A stretch of 64,000 nucleotides of DNA from JAFIFT01 sp020051095 (GCF_964199965.1 NZ_CAXMZT010000001.1:310001-374000), one strand, 5' to 3'; counted from the first letter of the stretch, positions 1 through 9,399 are shown. A program made the numbers and translations. Notes: generated by a model from the letters alone, not told the origin.

Positions 1-1
1 T

Positions 2-859
2 TTTTGGTCTTTAGAGTTGCCTCGAGAAACAAAAGTCTATGTGCCTAGGCTGCTAGCGCTAGCTGAGATTATTAAATATGCCCCGCAATATCGAATCCAT
101 TTGCCCAATATCCCGTATACACCCGCTTTTGAAACAGTGGATGTAGGCTCCCAAATTGATCTTGCCCAAGCCGCGCAATTTGCCGATATTTCTTATAAAG
201 AACTCATTCAACTTAACCCTGGGTTTAATCGTTGGGCTACACCTCCCTATGCTCCTTATCACCTCAACATACCCATTGAAAAAGTGGATGGCTTTAAACA
301 AAAAATTAAAAAATCCTCGAATGATGATCTGGTCAATTGGACAAAACACACGGTTGCAAAAAATGAAAGTTTAAGTGTGATTGCCCGAAATCATAAGACG
401 CAGGTAACATTAATTAAAGAACTAAACCACTTGAAGACCGAAAATGTCAAAGAAGGACAAACGCTTTTAATCCCTTCCATTAATCGAATTCCAACGAATT
501 TGGCGACAAAAATCCAAAAAAATAATCTGATCGATCGCTCCACATCGGCTACTCATACTAAGATAATTCATATTGTTCAACCAGGTGACTCTTATGCGAT
601 TCTTAAAAGTCGTTATGGTGTCTCAACGGGAGAAATCAAATATTGGAACCAAATCAAAACAAAGCGGAAACTACAACCCGGTGAACAACTGGTTATATGG
701 AAGAAAAATTCACAACTAACCGGCTATAAAGTGAAAAAGGGAGACACGCTATCTCACTTGGCTAAGCGCTTTAACACCACTATTGAGCGCTTAAAGCAAA
801 CGAATCCTTCCATTAAAGGAAATGCCTTGCGCATTGGACAAAAAATTAATATTGCTTAA
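2..859 (+). CDS. mltD: membrane-bound lytic murein transglycosylase D, C-terminal part (5' end outside window)
   Basis: The reading frame is open from the first bases of the window, so this is the 3' part of a longer gene; the TTG at 17 is internal and not a start. The first visible residues (LPRETKVYVPRLLAL) match the end of the MltD-type transglycosylase domain. Three LysM peptidoglycan-binding repeats follow, at about visible residues 110-155, 183-230 and 235-280, with typical starts such as VKKGDTLSHLAKRF. The family cleaves the glycan strand of murein in the periplasm to give anhydromuropeptides. The catalytic SLT domain and the signal peptide lie outside the window and cannot be checked. 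Confidence 0.88.
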   Translation, partial: FWSLELPRETKVYVPRLLALAEIIKYAPQYRIHLPNIPYTPAFETVDVGSQIDLAQAAQFADISYKELIQLNPGFNRWATPPYAPYHLNIPIEKVDGFKQKIKKSSNDDLVNWTKHTVAKNESLSVIARNHKTQVTLIKELNHLKTENVKEGQTLLIPSINRIPTNLATKIQKNNLIDRSTSATHTKIIHIVQPGDSYAILKSRYGVSTGEIKYWNQIKTKRKLQPGEQLVIWKKNSQLTGYKVKKGDTLSHLAKRFNTTIERLKQTNPSIKGNALRIGQKINIA

Positions 860-887
860 TAGAAACGTGGACCATTAACACAGTTTG

Positions 888-2744
888 TCACACTAAAATG
901 ACTTCATTATCTCGAAATTCAGGCACCAACTCTTTGAGAAGCAGTAATAATTCAGCTTCTTGATTAAACTGGCAATGCTGTTTCATTTGCAAAATATAAT
1001 CGTTCAAAATAGACCAGTCCATCAAGCGATATTTTGCTTTAAACAATTTAGCGTGTGCAGTTTGGCCAAGCTTTTCCTGATCATGGAATAACTCTTCAAA
1101 TAATTTTTCCCCAGGACGTAAACCTGTATATTCAATTTTTATATCTTCCCCAGGCTTTTTACCAGCAAGACGGATCATTTGCTCAGCCAAGTATTTAATT
1201 TTAATCGGTGATCCCATATCCAATACAAATATTTCACCGCCTAAGCCATTGATCATTGCCTGTAGAATCAATTGACAAGCTTCGGGAATGGTCATAAAAA
1301 ATCGTTCGATGTCAGGGTGAGTGACCGTTAAGGGCCCTCCTGTCGCCAGCTGCTGTTGAAATAATGGAACAACACTTCCTGCTGATCCTAAGACATTGCC
1401 AAAGCGGACAGTAATAAATTGTGTTGGTACTCGTTGATTTAAATTTTGACAATATAGTTCAGCAATTCGTTTGGTCGCCCCCATGACATTAGTGGGATTC
1501 ACCGCTTTATCACTCGAAATCAATATGAATTTATCAACGCCAACATTCACAGCACATTCCGCAGCAATTTGCGTACCAATGACATTATTTAACACGGCTG
1601 TTCGAATTTGATTTTGCAACATTGGCACATGCTTATACGCAGCTGCGTGAAATACTATGTCTGGCGCAAAGTGTTCAAACGTATGGGACAATCCAATCTG
1701 ATCGTTCACACTTTGTAATATAAAATGCATCGGAATGTGTTTATAAGTGGCTTGTAACTCTCTTTCTATCTCATAGAGGTTGAATTCGCTGTGATCAATG
1801 ATCATCAGTTGGGCAGGTGCCAAGCGCAAAACTTGACGACAAAGCTCGGAGCCGATTGACCCTCCTCCCCCTGTGACAAGCACCCTCTTCCCCTGAATAT
1901 TTTTTTCAATCAAATGCCAATTCAATGCCACTTCATCACGTCCAAGCAAATCTTCAAGCTTAACAGGCCTTAACGCATTCGTATTGACTTGACCTGCAGC
2001 AAGTGCTGATAAACTGGGTAACGTTCTGACAGGAATATCAAAACGATCGCATTGTTCGATTATTTGACGCATTGTCTTTGAGCTGGCAGTAGGAATTGCC
2101 ACAAATACCAATGTTATCTGTTTTTTAGCAATAATTGTGGCTATGTTGTTAATGCCAGATAACACAGGCACACCATGTACTTCTAGCCCTCTTTTACGGA
2201 TGTCATCATCAATAAAACCTAAAACAGTGTGGCGTGTCGTTCGTTTAATATCTCGCAATAAACTCTCACCCGAGCTACCAGCACCGATTATTAAAATTCG
2301 TTCATTGTTTCCTGTCACTGGGTTACGACTGCGATTATCGTATAATAATCGCCAAATAAATCGTGTGCCACATAGAGTACTTATATAGATGAAGCAATAT
2401 AATGGCAGCACGGAACGCGGTACAAATGCTAACAAATGTGTCCAATACAGCACGGGTAGAACAAGGATTGCAGCGGAGATAGTCGCTTGCACAATGCGAG
2501 AGACATCATTTAATGAAACGAAACGCCAAAAGCCCCGATAGACACGATAGTAATAATAGGTTGCAGTTTGAACTAACAACATCAAGCAAGATGCTGCAAC
2601 AATGGGAGCAGTAAAAATTTCTCGGGGCATTGTGTCTAAGTTGTAACGGAACCAGTAGGCTATAAACCAGGCGAATAGACAAAGGCTTAGATCCGTAGAC
2701 AAGACTGGCATTTTGCGAATAAATTTTTTCATGAATGTTGTCAT
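888..2744 (-). CDS. membrane nucleoside-diphosphate-sugar 4,6-dehydratase (CapD/WbpM/PglF type)
   Basis: A 618-residue protein with about four N-terminal membrane segments (residues 12-125), a CoA-binding-like Rossmann region with IGAGSSGESLL near 150, and a second NAD(P)-binding domain with TGGGGSIGSE near 290. The active-site stretch reads SSDKAVNPTNVMGATKR: methionine takes the place of the usual YxxxK tyrosine, as in the long membrane-bound WbpM/PglF group. Such enzymes convert UDP-GlcNAc or a similar sugar to the 4-keto-6-deoxy form for O-antigen, capsule or protein glycans. It lies 3 bp downstream of the UbiA-family gene, so the two are probably co-transcribed. The exact sugar substrate cannot be told. 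Confidence 0.88.
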   Translation of the reverse strand: MTTFMKKFIRKMPVLSTDLSLCLFAWFIAYWFRYNLDTMPREIFTAPIVAASCLMLLVQTATYYYYRVYRGFWRFVSLNDVSRIVQATISAAILVLPVLYWTHLLAFVPRSVLPLYCFIYISTLCGTRFIWRLLYDNRSRNPVTGNNERILIIGAGSSGESLLRDIKRTTRHTVLGFIDDDIRKRGLEVHGVPVLSGINNIATIIAKKQITLVFVAIPTASSKTMRQIIEQCDRFDIPVRTLPSLSALAAGQVNTNALRPVKLEDLLGRDEVALNWHLIEKNIQGKRVLVTGGGGSIGSELCRQVLRLAPAQLMIIDHSEFNLYEIERELQATYKHIPMHFILQSVNDQIGLSHTFEHFAPDIVFHAAAYKHVPMLQNQIRTAVLNNVIGTQIAAECAVNVGVDKFILISSDKAVNPTNVMGATKRIAELYCQNLNQRVPTQFITVRFGNVLGSAGSVVPLFQQQLATGGPLTVTHPDIERFFMTIPEACQLILQAMINGLGGEIFVLDMGSPIKIKYLAEQMIRLAGKKPGEDIKIEYTGLRPGEKLFEELFHDQEKLGQTAHAKLFKAKYRLMDWSILNDYILQMKQHCQFNQEAELLLLLKELVPEFRDNEVILV

Positions 2745-2747
2745 TCA

Positions 2748-3599
2748 CTAGATCCCTAAAAAAGCCAACATGGTACAGATGGCAAATCCAACTAGATAAA
2801 TTATTATGGTTCGATCATCGATCATTACCAGAATTGGATCATCTTGTTGTCGGTTGGATTGAAAAATCACTTGGATATATCTCACCATCCCCAATAAAGC
2901 AAAGACTGTCGTTAACAGAAAAAACAGGTTTTGCCGATGAACAGCTGTAATATACACAAGGTATGACAACATCGCAAATACTGCATTGATGATGATAAAG
3001 GCTTTTAATAGAGAAAGACTATAATAAGACAATACCGGACGTATGGGTTCGACAAGGTCTCGTTTTTTCTCCAAATATCGTTTTGATAATGCAATCAGTA
3101 AGCTCAAAAAAGTCACCGATATCAATAGCCAACGCGAGTATTTTAGACCAATCCCGAGTGTTCCAGCTAACATTCTTAAGACAAATCCACTCGCAATCGA
3201 CAATACATCAATGATTGGCAGCCCCTTTAAGCCCATATTATAGCCAAAATTGATAAGCCAATAGATGAGTATGATGACAATTAAGTTATACGAAATAAAT
3301 AAACTGATCAAAAGCGTCATTATTAAAAGGGACGCTAACAACCAATACGCTTGTTTGATAGCGACTTGACCACAGGCAATTGGGCGTTGGCATTTATTGG
3401 GGTGCAAGGCGTCTGCTTGTCTGTCGTGAATATCATTAAAAACATAGACCGTACTTGCCGCCAAAGAAAATGCAACAAACGCCAACATTGCATCCCCTAT
3501 TTTCATCCATGAATGGGAATAGATTACACCCAACAAAACAAAAAGGGATTTCGTCCACTGTTCAGGGCGTAATAGTCTTATATAGGGACTCTTAAGCAT
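2748..3599 (-). CDS. UbiA-family prenyltransferase, similar to decaprenyl-phosphate phosphoribosyltransferase
   Basis: A polytopic membrane protein of about 283 residues. The Asp-rich motif NDIHDRQADALHPNKCQRP resembles the NDxxDxxxDxxHPxKxxRP pattern of phosphoribosyl-polyprenyl-phosphate synthases (Rv3806c type) more than that of 4-hydroxybenzoate transferases; the true UbiA is at 30972-31826. The N-terminus chosen (MLKSPYIRLLRPEQWTKS) is the usual family start at an ATG. A TTG at 3618-3620, with AGAGAG in front, would add seven residues. Expected reaction: transfer of phosphoribose from PRPP to a polyprenyl phosphate. Pairing with a sugar dehydratase suggests surface glycan synthesis. The substrate is inferred from the motif only. 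Confidence 0.75.
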   Translation of the reverse strand: MLKSPYIRLLRPEQWTKSLFVLLGVIYSHSWMKIGDAMLAFVAFSLAASTVYVFNDIHDRQADALHPNKCQRPIACGQVAIKQAYWLLASLLIMTLLISLFISYNLIVIILIYWLINFGYNMGLKGLPIIDVLSIASGFVLRMLAGTLGIGLKYSRWLLISVTFLSLLIALSKRYLEKKRDLVEPIRPVLSYYSLSLLKAFIIINAVFAMLSYLVYITAVHRQNLFFLLTTVFALLGMVRYIQVIFQSNRQQDDPILVMIDDRTIIIYLVGFAICTMLAFLGI

Positions 3600-3620
3600 G
3601 TTAAATAGGATAGTTGCCAA

Positions 3621-3965
3621 ACAATGCTCTCTGTGTAATTAAGCAATACTGATCAATCAAAGGGAGGTTTACCACTTTATAACCTCAATTAATATATCAA
3701 AGTAAAATTATCTATCAATAAACCAAGACAACACACCCAAAATCAACGCCTGATTATAAAAATTATCAATAATTCATAGACTAACTGCCAATAAATAGGA
3801 TTTTATCTGATCGTATAAATAAATCAAATGTGATTGCATTTCTTGCAAATTTGCGTAAACTAAGATTTATCGTAAAGGATATTCGCACAATGATGGTGTT
3901 TTTCTCTGCATTTCTTTACATTGATCGAATGTCCTAGGTTTTCATGTTTCACAGGGAGTGGTCCA
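3621..3965. other. intergenic region between divergent genes
   Basis: About 345 bases, strongly AT-rich, between the divergent UbiA-family gene and the unknown membrane-protein gene. It must hold promoters for both directions, but I cannot name convincing -35/-10 pairs. The only clear signal is the ribosome binding site AGGGAG at 3953-3958, 7 bases before the ATG at 3966. No RNA gene or repeat was recognised. Confidence 0.5.
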
Positions 3966-5222
3966 ATGTCTTCAACACCTTTTATACTTGACGATAAAGC
4001 CTTTTTACAAAAAATTAATAGTGTTTCTGAGCTCACCAAGGAATATGAGGGGAGAACAGGAGCAAAGCTCAACAATCCTTCCCCATCCTCATTTTACAAG
4101 TCAGTTGGTTATCATAATACCGAGATGCGGAGCAAACAAATCAACGCTTTAGTTTGGTTACATCATCATTTCCACGATCATCTCAATTATAAACTTCCCG
4201 AAAACTTTAAAAAGGGAAAGAGTGACTTAGAAATTGTCCAAGAGATCCAGAATAGACGATTAATGGCATTACGAGTTTTAACGGGCGCCTGCATCCATAT
4301 TATGGAAACAAACAAATCGGGTAAGCTCAAGGAAATGCTCGAAGAGTCCTTGGGGATCAATACCGTTAATAAACTTGATCCAGAATCTCGCGCTTATTGT
4401 TTGAATGCTGTTCATGACTACTTTAACCAGATAAATGGCAATACCAGACAATATGGTTCTTATGATTTACATGGTATCGACTTTACCTATTTTGCCGGGT
4501 TCTATGATTTTGCCAAAGAAGAATTGATTAAATGTCAGTCTACCTTCGGTACATTCCCATTTGCCCGCATCCTTTCTGTCTCATTTGCCTGGCCTGCCAG
4601 TTTAGTGGGCTATTCAATAGGCGCATTAGTCGGTGAAGCAGTCAGTAGATCCACTGGCATGCAAAACACCCAATGGACGATAACAGCCGCTGTTGGATCA
4701 TTTATCTATATGGTTATGGGGCCAACAGCAGGAATCACCCTATTAGCACCAACAATCGCAAGCAAGGCAGTAACAAATGTTATGGGTTTATCTTCCGCTT
4801 ATGTGATGGGAAAAACGTTTGAATATACTGGCCAACTTATTGGTGCATTGCTCGGGCTGCCGTTAGATCTCATTTTAAAATTTGCCCGTTTAACGGCATC
4901 TGCGGCACTCGATATGGCGACTAGTAAAGGATCGGATAAAATACCCAACGAAGGTGTGTCTTTAATCAACGGCCAATGGTATTCATCAGGACAACTGATT
5001 GAAGCTAAAAAACTCTCTCTCGAAGAGATGGAAAAGCTTGAGGTGGTTCAAGAAATCGATCCGAATATGCTCAATGAGTCGGAGCTTGTTAAAGAGATCA
5101 AATCAAAAATCTCTGAAAGATTGGCAACCAAAAAGCCTACTGAAACACTTGAGACGGAGACGAGTGAAAAGGTTACTAAGGAGACAAGCGTTCCTGAATC
5201 TGAAACACCTCAGTTAGTATAG
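3966..5222 (+). CDS. uncharacterised membrane-associated protein with acidic/polar C-terminal tail
   Basis: I do not recognise this 418-residue protein. The start at 3966 is chosen because AGGGAG precedes it by 7 bases; an open frame runs 45 bases further upstream without support. Residues about 1-175 are soluble and charged. Residues about 185-305 hold several hydrophobic Gly/Ala-rich segments (around FAWPASLVGYSIGALVG, GSFIYMVMGPTAGITLLAPT and TGQLIGALLGLPLDLILKF) that could cross or insert in a membrane. The last 70 residues are charged and rich in Glu, Thr and Ser. There is no signal peptide. The layout would suit a host-targeted secreted effector in Legionellales, but that is speculation. 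Its 3' end overlaps the convergent truD by 47 bases. Confidence 0.7.
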   Translation: MSSTPFILDDKAFLQKINSVSELTKEYEGRTGAKLNNPSPSSFYKSVGYHNTEMRSKQINALVWLHHHFHDHLNYKLPENFKKGKSDLEIVQEIQNRRLMALRVLTGACIHIMETNKSGKLKEMLEESLGINTVNKLDPESRAYCLNAVHDYFNQINGNTRQYGSYDLHGIDFTYFAGFYDFAKEELIKCQSTFGTFPFARILSVSFAWPASLVGYSIGALVGEAVSRSTGMQNTQWTITAAVGSFIYMVMGPTAGITLLAPTIASKAVTNVMGLSSAYVMGKTFEYTGQLIGALLGLPLDLILKFARLTASAALDMATSKGSDKIPNEGVSLINGQWYSSGQLIEAKKLSLEEMEKLEVVQEIDPNMLNESELVKEIKSKISERLATKKPTETLETETSEKVTKETSVPESETPQLV

Positions 5223-6216
5223 TCGTGGCATAGGCGCCTGCCGGGAGTTCAAAATTCAATTTAATTTGATTCTCGGCCAGCCATTCCCATTCAAAAGCAA
5301 CCGGTTTTAATATAAAGGCTCGCCAGGCAGCGCTCACATTTTTCTCAATCAACGCATCAACAAATGCTTGATACGGATTCAGTGCATCTTGCATAATCTG
5401 GTATGCTTCCTGATTAGACATAATTCTCTCTTTGCCTACTAATTGTCCACAAGGACTCAGATCGTGTTCGTAAATTCTTAGCTGGATATCAGGTGTTATT
5501 TTATCAGCAACAAAAACACTGTGGGTTCCACTTAATTGAAGCACATCCCCAGGAATTGCTTTTTGCCAATTTTGCTGTTGCACCCTTAAGGACAACTGCT
5601 GATTAAACAAATATCCACGCACAGCAGACAAAAGCATCCCCTTCATAAACGGGTTTTTTACTTTTTTATGGCCATTAAACCACTGCCATGCTTGATATAT
5701 ATTATTTCCCTGATTACCAAAACGCTGTGGCCCAAAATAATTGGGCAATCCTTGCTGCTGAATATGCTTTAATTGATCATCTAACATATCCGTTCGCGTG
5801 ACATCTCTGACTATTAACTGAAACCGGTTGCCTTTCAACCATCCAATTTTTAGTTTTTTGTGGTGTCGGCGACGTTGTAAAATTCGCCACCCATCGTGTT
5901 GATCAGGAATTAGAGGGCTGACATCCTCGCCGGGACAATGGATCGAAAACCATTGCGTTGTAATACCAAATTTATCTTTAAGCCCTGCATAGGAAACAAC
6001 GTTGGCTGGTTTTTTAATAATGCGGGCAAGCGATTGACTGCATTGCTCTGTGGTTAGGTTGGTTTTTTCAACTTGCAGATAGAGGTGTTCACCCGAATCA
6101 CTAAATTCAATATTTGACAACTCTTCAACGCGAAAGTCTTCTGGCGATTGTTTAATAAACCCGGGTGATGTGGGTCCGCCCCAGGCATGTGAAAAATGTA
6201 AATGTATCTGTATCAT
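5176..6216 (-). CDS. truD: tRNA pseudouridine synthase D
   Basis: A 346-residue protein that makes pseudouridine at position 13 of tRNA-Glu. The N-terminus (SPEDFRVEEL) and the catalytic block AGLKDKFGITTQWFS, with its nucleophilic aspartate, are diagnostic for TruD; NYFGPQRFGNQGNN is the second conserved family motif. Length is normal. It begins 3 bases after the stop of the Nif3-like gene and converges with the unknown gene on the other strand, overlapping it by 47 bases. Confidence 0.95.
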   Translation of the reverse strand: MIQIHLHFSHAWGGPTSPGFIKQSPEDFRVEELSNIEFSDSGEHLYLQVEKTNLTTEQCSQSLARIIKKPANVVSYAGLKDKFGITTQWFSIHCPGEDVSPLIPDQHDGWRILQRRRHHKKLKIGWLKGNRFQLIVRDVTRTDMLDDQLKHIQQQGLPNYFGPQRFGNQGNNIYQAWQWFNGHKKVKNPFMKGMLLSAVRGYLFNQQLSLRVQQQNWQKAIPGDVLQLSGTHSVFVADKITPDIQLRIYEHDLSPCGQLVGKERIMSNQEAYQIMQDALNPYQAFVDALIEKNVSAAWRAFILKPVAFEWEWLAENQIKLNFELPAGAYATTILTEVFQIQERLSP

Positions 6217-6219
6217 AGT

Positions 6220-6981
6220 TTATACTGGGTTAGCACTATCGATAAATTGGTGTGTAACAGAAAATTGGTTTTTCAAATGCTCTCCTAATAATTGTACACC
6301 AAAACGTTCTGTTGCATGGTGACCCGAGGCAAAATAATCAATTCCTAGTTCATTTGCTATGTAATATGTTCTTTCAGATACTTCACCACTAATAAATGCA
6401 TCGACACCCACTTGATGGGCCAATTCGATGAGATCTTGTGCACCACCTGTACACCAAGCCACCTTGGAAATATCAGCATTTCTCGCATTAAAGACAAGCG
6501 GCTTACGTTGTAAAATCCTTTCTAGTTGATTGGATAAAGTTTGCGCTGACACAGGCCCTTTAAATTGGCCACTCCATAACAAATCAGGTTGTCCCATTGC
6601 GGCTTTAGATTGAATTTTGGTTAATCCTAATGCTTTCCCTAAACCCACATTATTGCCATAATTTTCATGGGCGTCTAAAGGTAAATGGTAGGCTATTAAA
6701 TTGATATTGTTGGTAATCAAACTCGCCATACGCGCGCGCTTCATGCCAGTTATAACAGGCGACTCACCTTTCCAAAAATAGCCATGATGTACCAACAAAG
6801 CATCGGCATGATAACTAATCGCTTGGTTAATCGCATCTAACGAAGCAGTGACAGCCGTGCATAGAACGTTAATTTGATCCGTTCCTTCAACTTGCAAACC
6901 ATTTGATGTGTAATCATGAAACAGATCAACACATAATAGCTCATCTAAATAGGTGACTAACTGTGCACGGCCAACGCTCAT
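6220..6981 (-). CDS. Nif3-like dinuclear metal centre protein (YbgI family)
   Basis: 253 residues. Family features seen are the metal-binding HHGYFWKGE and YHLPLDAHENYGNN segments and the C-terminal GHHATERFGVQLLGEHL. YbgI/Nif3 proteins form hexameric rings with a two-metal site; their reaction is not firmly known, and a role as GTP cyclohydrolase I type 2-like enzyme has been proposed. It lies between murA (5 bases upstream) and truD (3 bases downstream) and is probably read in the same transcript. Confidence 0.9.
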   Translation of the reverse strand: MSVGRAQLVTYLDELLCVDLFHDYTSNGLQVEGTDQINVLCTAVTASLDAINQAISYHADALLVHHGYFWKGESPVITGMKRARMASLITNNINLIAYHLPLDAHENYGNNVGLGKALGLTKIQSKAAMGQPDLLWSGQFKGPVSAQTLSNQLERILQRKPLVFNARNADISKVAWCTGGAQDLIELAHQVGVDAFISGEVSERTYYIANELGIDYFASGHHATERFGVQLLGEHLKNQFSVTHQFIDSANPV

Positions 6982-6986
6982 CGTGT

Positions 6987-8249
6987 TTATGAACTCCGCT
7001 TTATGTCAGCACCAACCATGGATAATTTTTCTTCTATTCGTTCATATCCTCGGTCAACATGATAAACACGTTGCACAACCGTTTCACCTTTGGCAGCAAG
7101 GCCAGCCAATATTAAGCTTGCTGAAGCTCTTAAATCGGTAGCCATCACAGGCGCCCCCGTTAATTTGTCAACGCCTTGAATGAACGCCGTATTGCCATTT
7201 AAACGAATTTTTGCACCCATGCGCTGTAATTCTTGGACATGCATAAATCGATTTTCAAAAATATTCTCGATGACTGCGCTACTTCCCTTGGCAATGCAAT
7301 TGACTGCCATCAATTGTGCTTGCATATCGGTAGCAAATCCTGGATATGGAGCCGTACTAATATCCACTGCTTCAGGTCGTTTGCCATTCATATTGAGTGT
7401 CACCCAATCCTCACCAATACTAAGTTCAGCACCGCATTCCTCAAACTTACACAATAAAGATAACAAGGTATCTGGTTTCGTTTTTCGTATGGTGATGCGA
7501 CCTCGTGTAATAGCTGCTGCCGCTAAATAGGTTCCTGATTCAATTCGGTCTGGCATAACAGAATAACTTCCACCTTTTAGCGCTTCGACCCCTTCAATTT
7601 CAATCGTGGAAGTGCCTGCGCCTGTAATTTTAGCACCCATCAAATTGAGAAAATGGGCAAGATCGACGACTTCAGGTTCTCGCGCTGCATTTTTCAATAT
7701 TGTTTTTCCTTTGGCCAAGGTTGCCGCCATCATGACATTCTCGGTCCCTGTGACTGTCACTGTATCAAATACAATTAAAGCCCCTTTTAATCGACCTTCC
7801 GGACAACGCGCTTTCACATAGCCATTTTCAACTTCAATTTGGGCCCCCATATTCTTTAGCGCTTTTAAATGCAAATCGACGGGACGACTTCCAATAGCAC
7901 AGCCACCAGGTAATGAAACATCTGCTTTCCCAAATCGAGCAAGCAAAGGTCCCAAAACAACAATGGATGCACGCATCGTTTTAACAAGCTCATAAGGTGC
8001 TACCCAATTATCAACCTTGGTTGAATCTACCTGAACATGCATTTTATCATCGACGGTTAAGCTAGCACCCAGTTGGCCTATCAAATCCATCATGGTGGTT
8101 ACATCACGTAAATGAGGTACGTTTGAAATAGTCACATTATCAGAAGCAAGTAAGGTAGCTGCCATAATAGGCAAAGCGGCATTTTTAGCACCCGAAATTG
8201 TGACGTCACCATCGAGGGGGGTACCACCTTTTATAATTAGTTTATCCAT
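6987..8249 (-). CDS. murA: UDP-N-acetylglucosamine 1-carboxyvinyltransferase
   Basis: MurA catalyses the first committed step of peptidoglycan synthesis, transfer of enolpyruvate from PEP to UDP-GlcNAc in the cytoplasm. The 420-residue length is standard. The start MDKLIIKGGTPLDGDVTISGAKN and the active-site loop LPGGCAIGSRPVDLH are visible; the loop keeps the cysteine that fosfomycin alkylates. The start codon lies inside the end of ibaG (8-base ATGGATAA overlap), as in the E. coli mla-ibaG-murA order, so translation is probably coupled. Confidence 0.97.
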   Translation of the reverse strand: MDKLIIKGGTPLDGDVTISGAKNAALPIMAATLLASDNVTISNVPHLRDVTTMMDLIGQLGASLTVDDKMHVQVDSTKVDNWVAPYELVKTMRASIVVLGPLLARFGKADVSLPGGCAIGSRPVDLHLKALKNMGAQIEVENGYVKARCPEGRLKGALIVFDTVTVTGTENVMMAATLAKGKTILKNAAREPEVVDLAHFLNLMGAKITGAGTSTIEIEGVEALKGGSYSVMPDRIESGTYLAAAAITRGRITIRKTKPDTLLSLLCKFEECGAELSIGEDWVTLNMNGKRPEAVDISTAPYPGFATDMQAQLMAVNCIAKGSSAVIENIFENRFMHVQELQRMGAKIRLNGNTAFIQGVDKLTGAPVMATDLRASASLILAGLAAKGETVVQRVYHVDRGYERIEEKLSMVGADIKRSS

Positions 8250-8487
8250 TTTTTTTCTCCCATTCTTCAGGGGTCAATGTCTTCATGGATACTGCATGCA
8301 AGCTACCTTCAGCTATCCACTCTGTTAATAAAGCGTATATCTTTTGCTGCCGCTTAACGATGCTTAAGTTTTGAAATGATGGTGAAACAACCGTGATTTG
8401 GTAGTGATATCCATCGCCTTCCACTTTTGCAAATTGGATATCTGGCTGTTTTTCTAAAAGTGACTTAATTTCATCATTCTCAATCAT
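8242..8487 (-). CDS. ibaG: BolA-family protein IbaG
   Basis: A small BolA/IbaG (YrbA) protein of 81 residues from the start MIENDEIKSLLEK. An in-frame ATG 21 bases upstream would overlap mlaB and is less likely. Typical BolA features are VEGDGYHYQITVVS, the helix RQQKIYALL, and the LHAVSMKTLTPEEW end with the histidine conserved for [2Fe-2S] sharing with monothiol glutaredoxins. The family acts in Fe-S cluster trafficking and acid or envelope stress. It sits between mlaB and murA, the conserved gammaproteobacterial order. Confidence 0.9.
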   Translation of the reverse strand: MIENDEIKSLLEKQPDIQFAKVEGDGYHYQITVVSPSFQNLSIVKRQQKIYALLTEWIAEGSLHAVSMKTLTPEEWEKKNG

Positions 8488-8497
8488 GTAACTATCT

Positions 8498-8782
8498 CTA
8501 ATCAGCATCTGTTAATAAGTTATCAATTTCATAAAACTTCGCTAAGGAACGAATCTCTTTGGAAACACCCTTAAATTGATAATTCAACTCTCGCTTTTTT
8601 AATTGTGAAATGGAATCAATTAACAAAGCTAAACCGGCGCTGTCGCACTTAACAATTGCGCTCAAATCAAAGATAAGCGGTTTATTGTCAAGCGACTTTA
8701 AAATATGGTTGATTTCATCTTGTAAAACAGCAATGGTGCCAAATGATAAAGCACCCTCTGGTTTAAATGTAATCGCGTCCAT
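8498..8782 (-). CDS. mlaB: STAS-domain protein MlaB of the phospholipid ABC transporter
   Basis: 94 residues forming a single STAS domain with the CDSAGLALLIDS phosphosite-like loop. In E. coli, MlaB binds the MlaF ATPase and stabilises and activates the inner-membrane MlaFEDB complex. Its ATG overlaps the mlaC stop codon by one base, which supports coupled translation. Sequence identity among MlaB proteins is low, so the assignment leans on the STAS fold plus position directly after mlaC. Confidence 0.88.
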   Translation of the reverse strand: MDAITFKPEGALSFGTIAVLQDEINHILKSLDNKPLIFDLSAIVKCDSAGLALLIDSISQLKKRELNYQFKGVSKEIRSLAKFYEIDNLLTDAD

Positions 8783-9387
8783 TAGGCAGCACTCGCTTTT
8801 TTCTCTAATTGTTCAATTAATTTTTTCATTGATGAGGATTGAAGTGCTTGAGCAAATTGAGAGCGAAAGCTCTGGAGCAAACTAACACCCTCGACACTTA
8901 AGTCATATATTTTCCAATTAGCGCCTTTGGAGACGAGACTATAGGATAATGGAACATTTTGTCCATTTGAGCGTTTGATAACACTGTTTACCCGGAGAAA
9001 ACGACTATCCACTGATCCTCTAATCGGTAAAAATTGAATGGTTTCATCGGTATATTCTGCTAAGGGGTTCGCATAAGTACGTATCACTAATTTTGTGAAC
9101 GCACGAATGAACTGGTCTCTTTCAGCAGGGGTTGCTTTGTTCCAGGCTTGTCGTCCTAACACTGATCGCGCCATACCCCGTGTGTCAACAACCGGCAGTA
9201 AATACCGTTGGACAGCCGAACGGATAATCTCAGGATTTTTCTTTAATTCAGATTTATTATTTTTTAAGGTCACTAATATTTTTTGAGCAACATTTTCAAG
9301 CATCGGTACGGGGGAGGTTTGAGCCATAACCGAAAATGAAAACAGCAATAGGATTGATGCCATTAAGCACCGATATAAACGGATCAT
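8782..9387 (-). CDS. mlaC: periplasmic phospholipid shuttle MlaC
   Basis: 201 residues with a clear signal peptide (basic start, then ILLLFSFSVMAQ, cleavage near residue 22). The body shows the Tol-Ttg2/MlaC pattern, including RYLLPVVDTRGMARSVLGR, FIRAFTKLVIRTYANPL and VKRSNGQNVPLSYSLV. MlaC carries phospholipids across the periplasm between the outer-membrane MlaA-porin complex and the MCE ring MlaD to keep outer-membrane lipid asymmetry. It is preceded by mlaD (12-base gap) and followed by mlaB (1-base overlap). Confidence 0.93.
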   Translation of the reverse strand: MIRLYRCLMASILLLFSFSVMAQTSPVPMLENVAQKILVTLKNNKSELKKNPEIIRSAVQRYLLPVVDTRGMARSVLGRQAWNKATPAERDQFIRAFTKLVIRTYANPLAEYTDETIQFLPIRGSVDSRFLRVNSVIKRSNGQNVPLSYSLVSKGANWKIYDLSVEGVSLLQSFRSQFAQALQSSSMKKLIEQLEKKASAA

Positions 9388-9399
9388 AGAATTCCCCTT

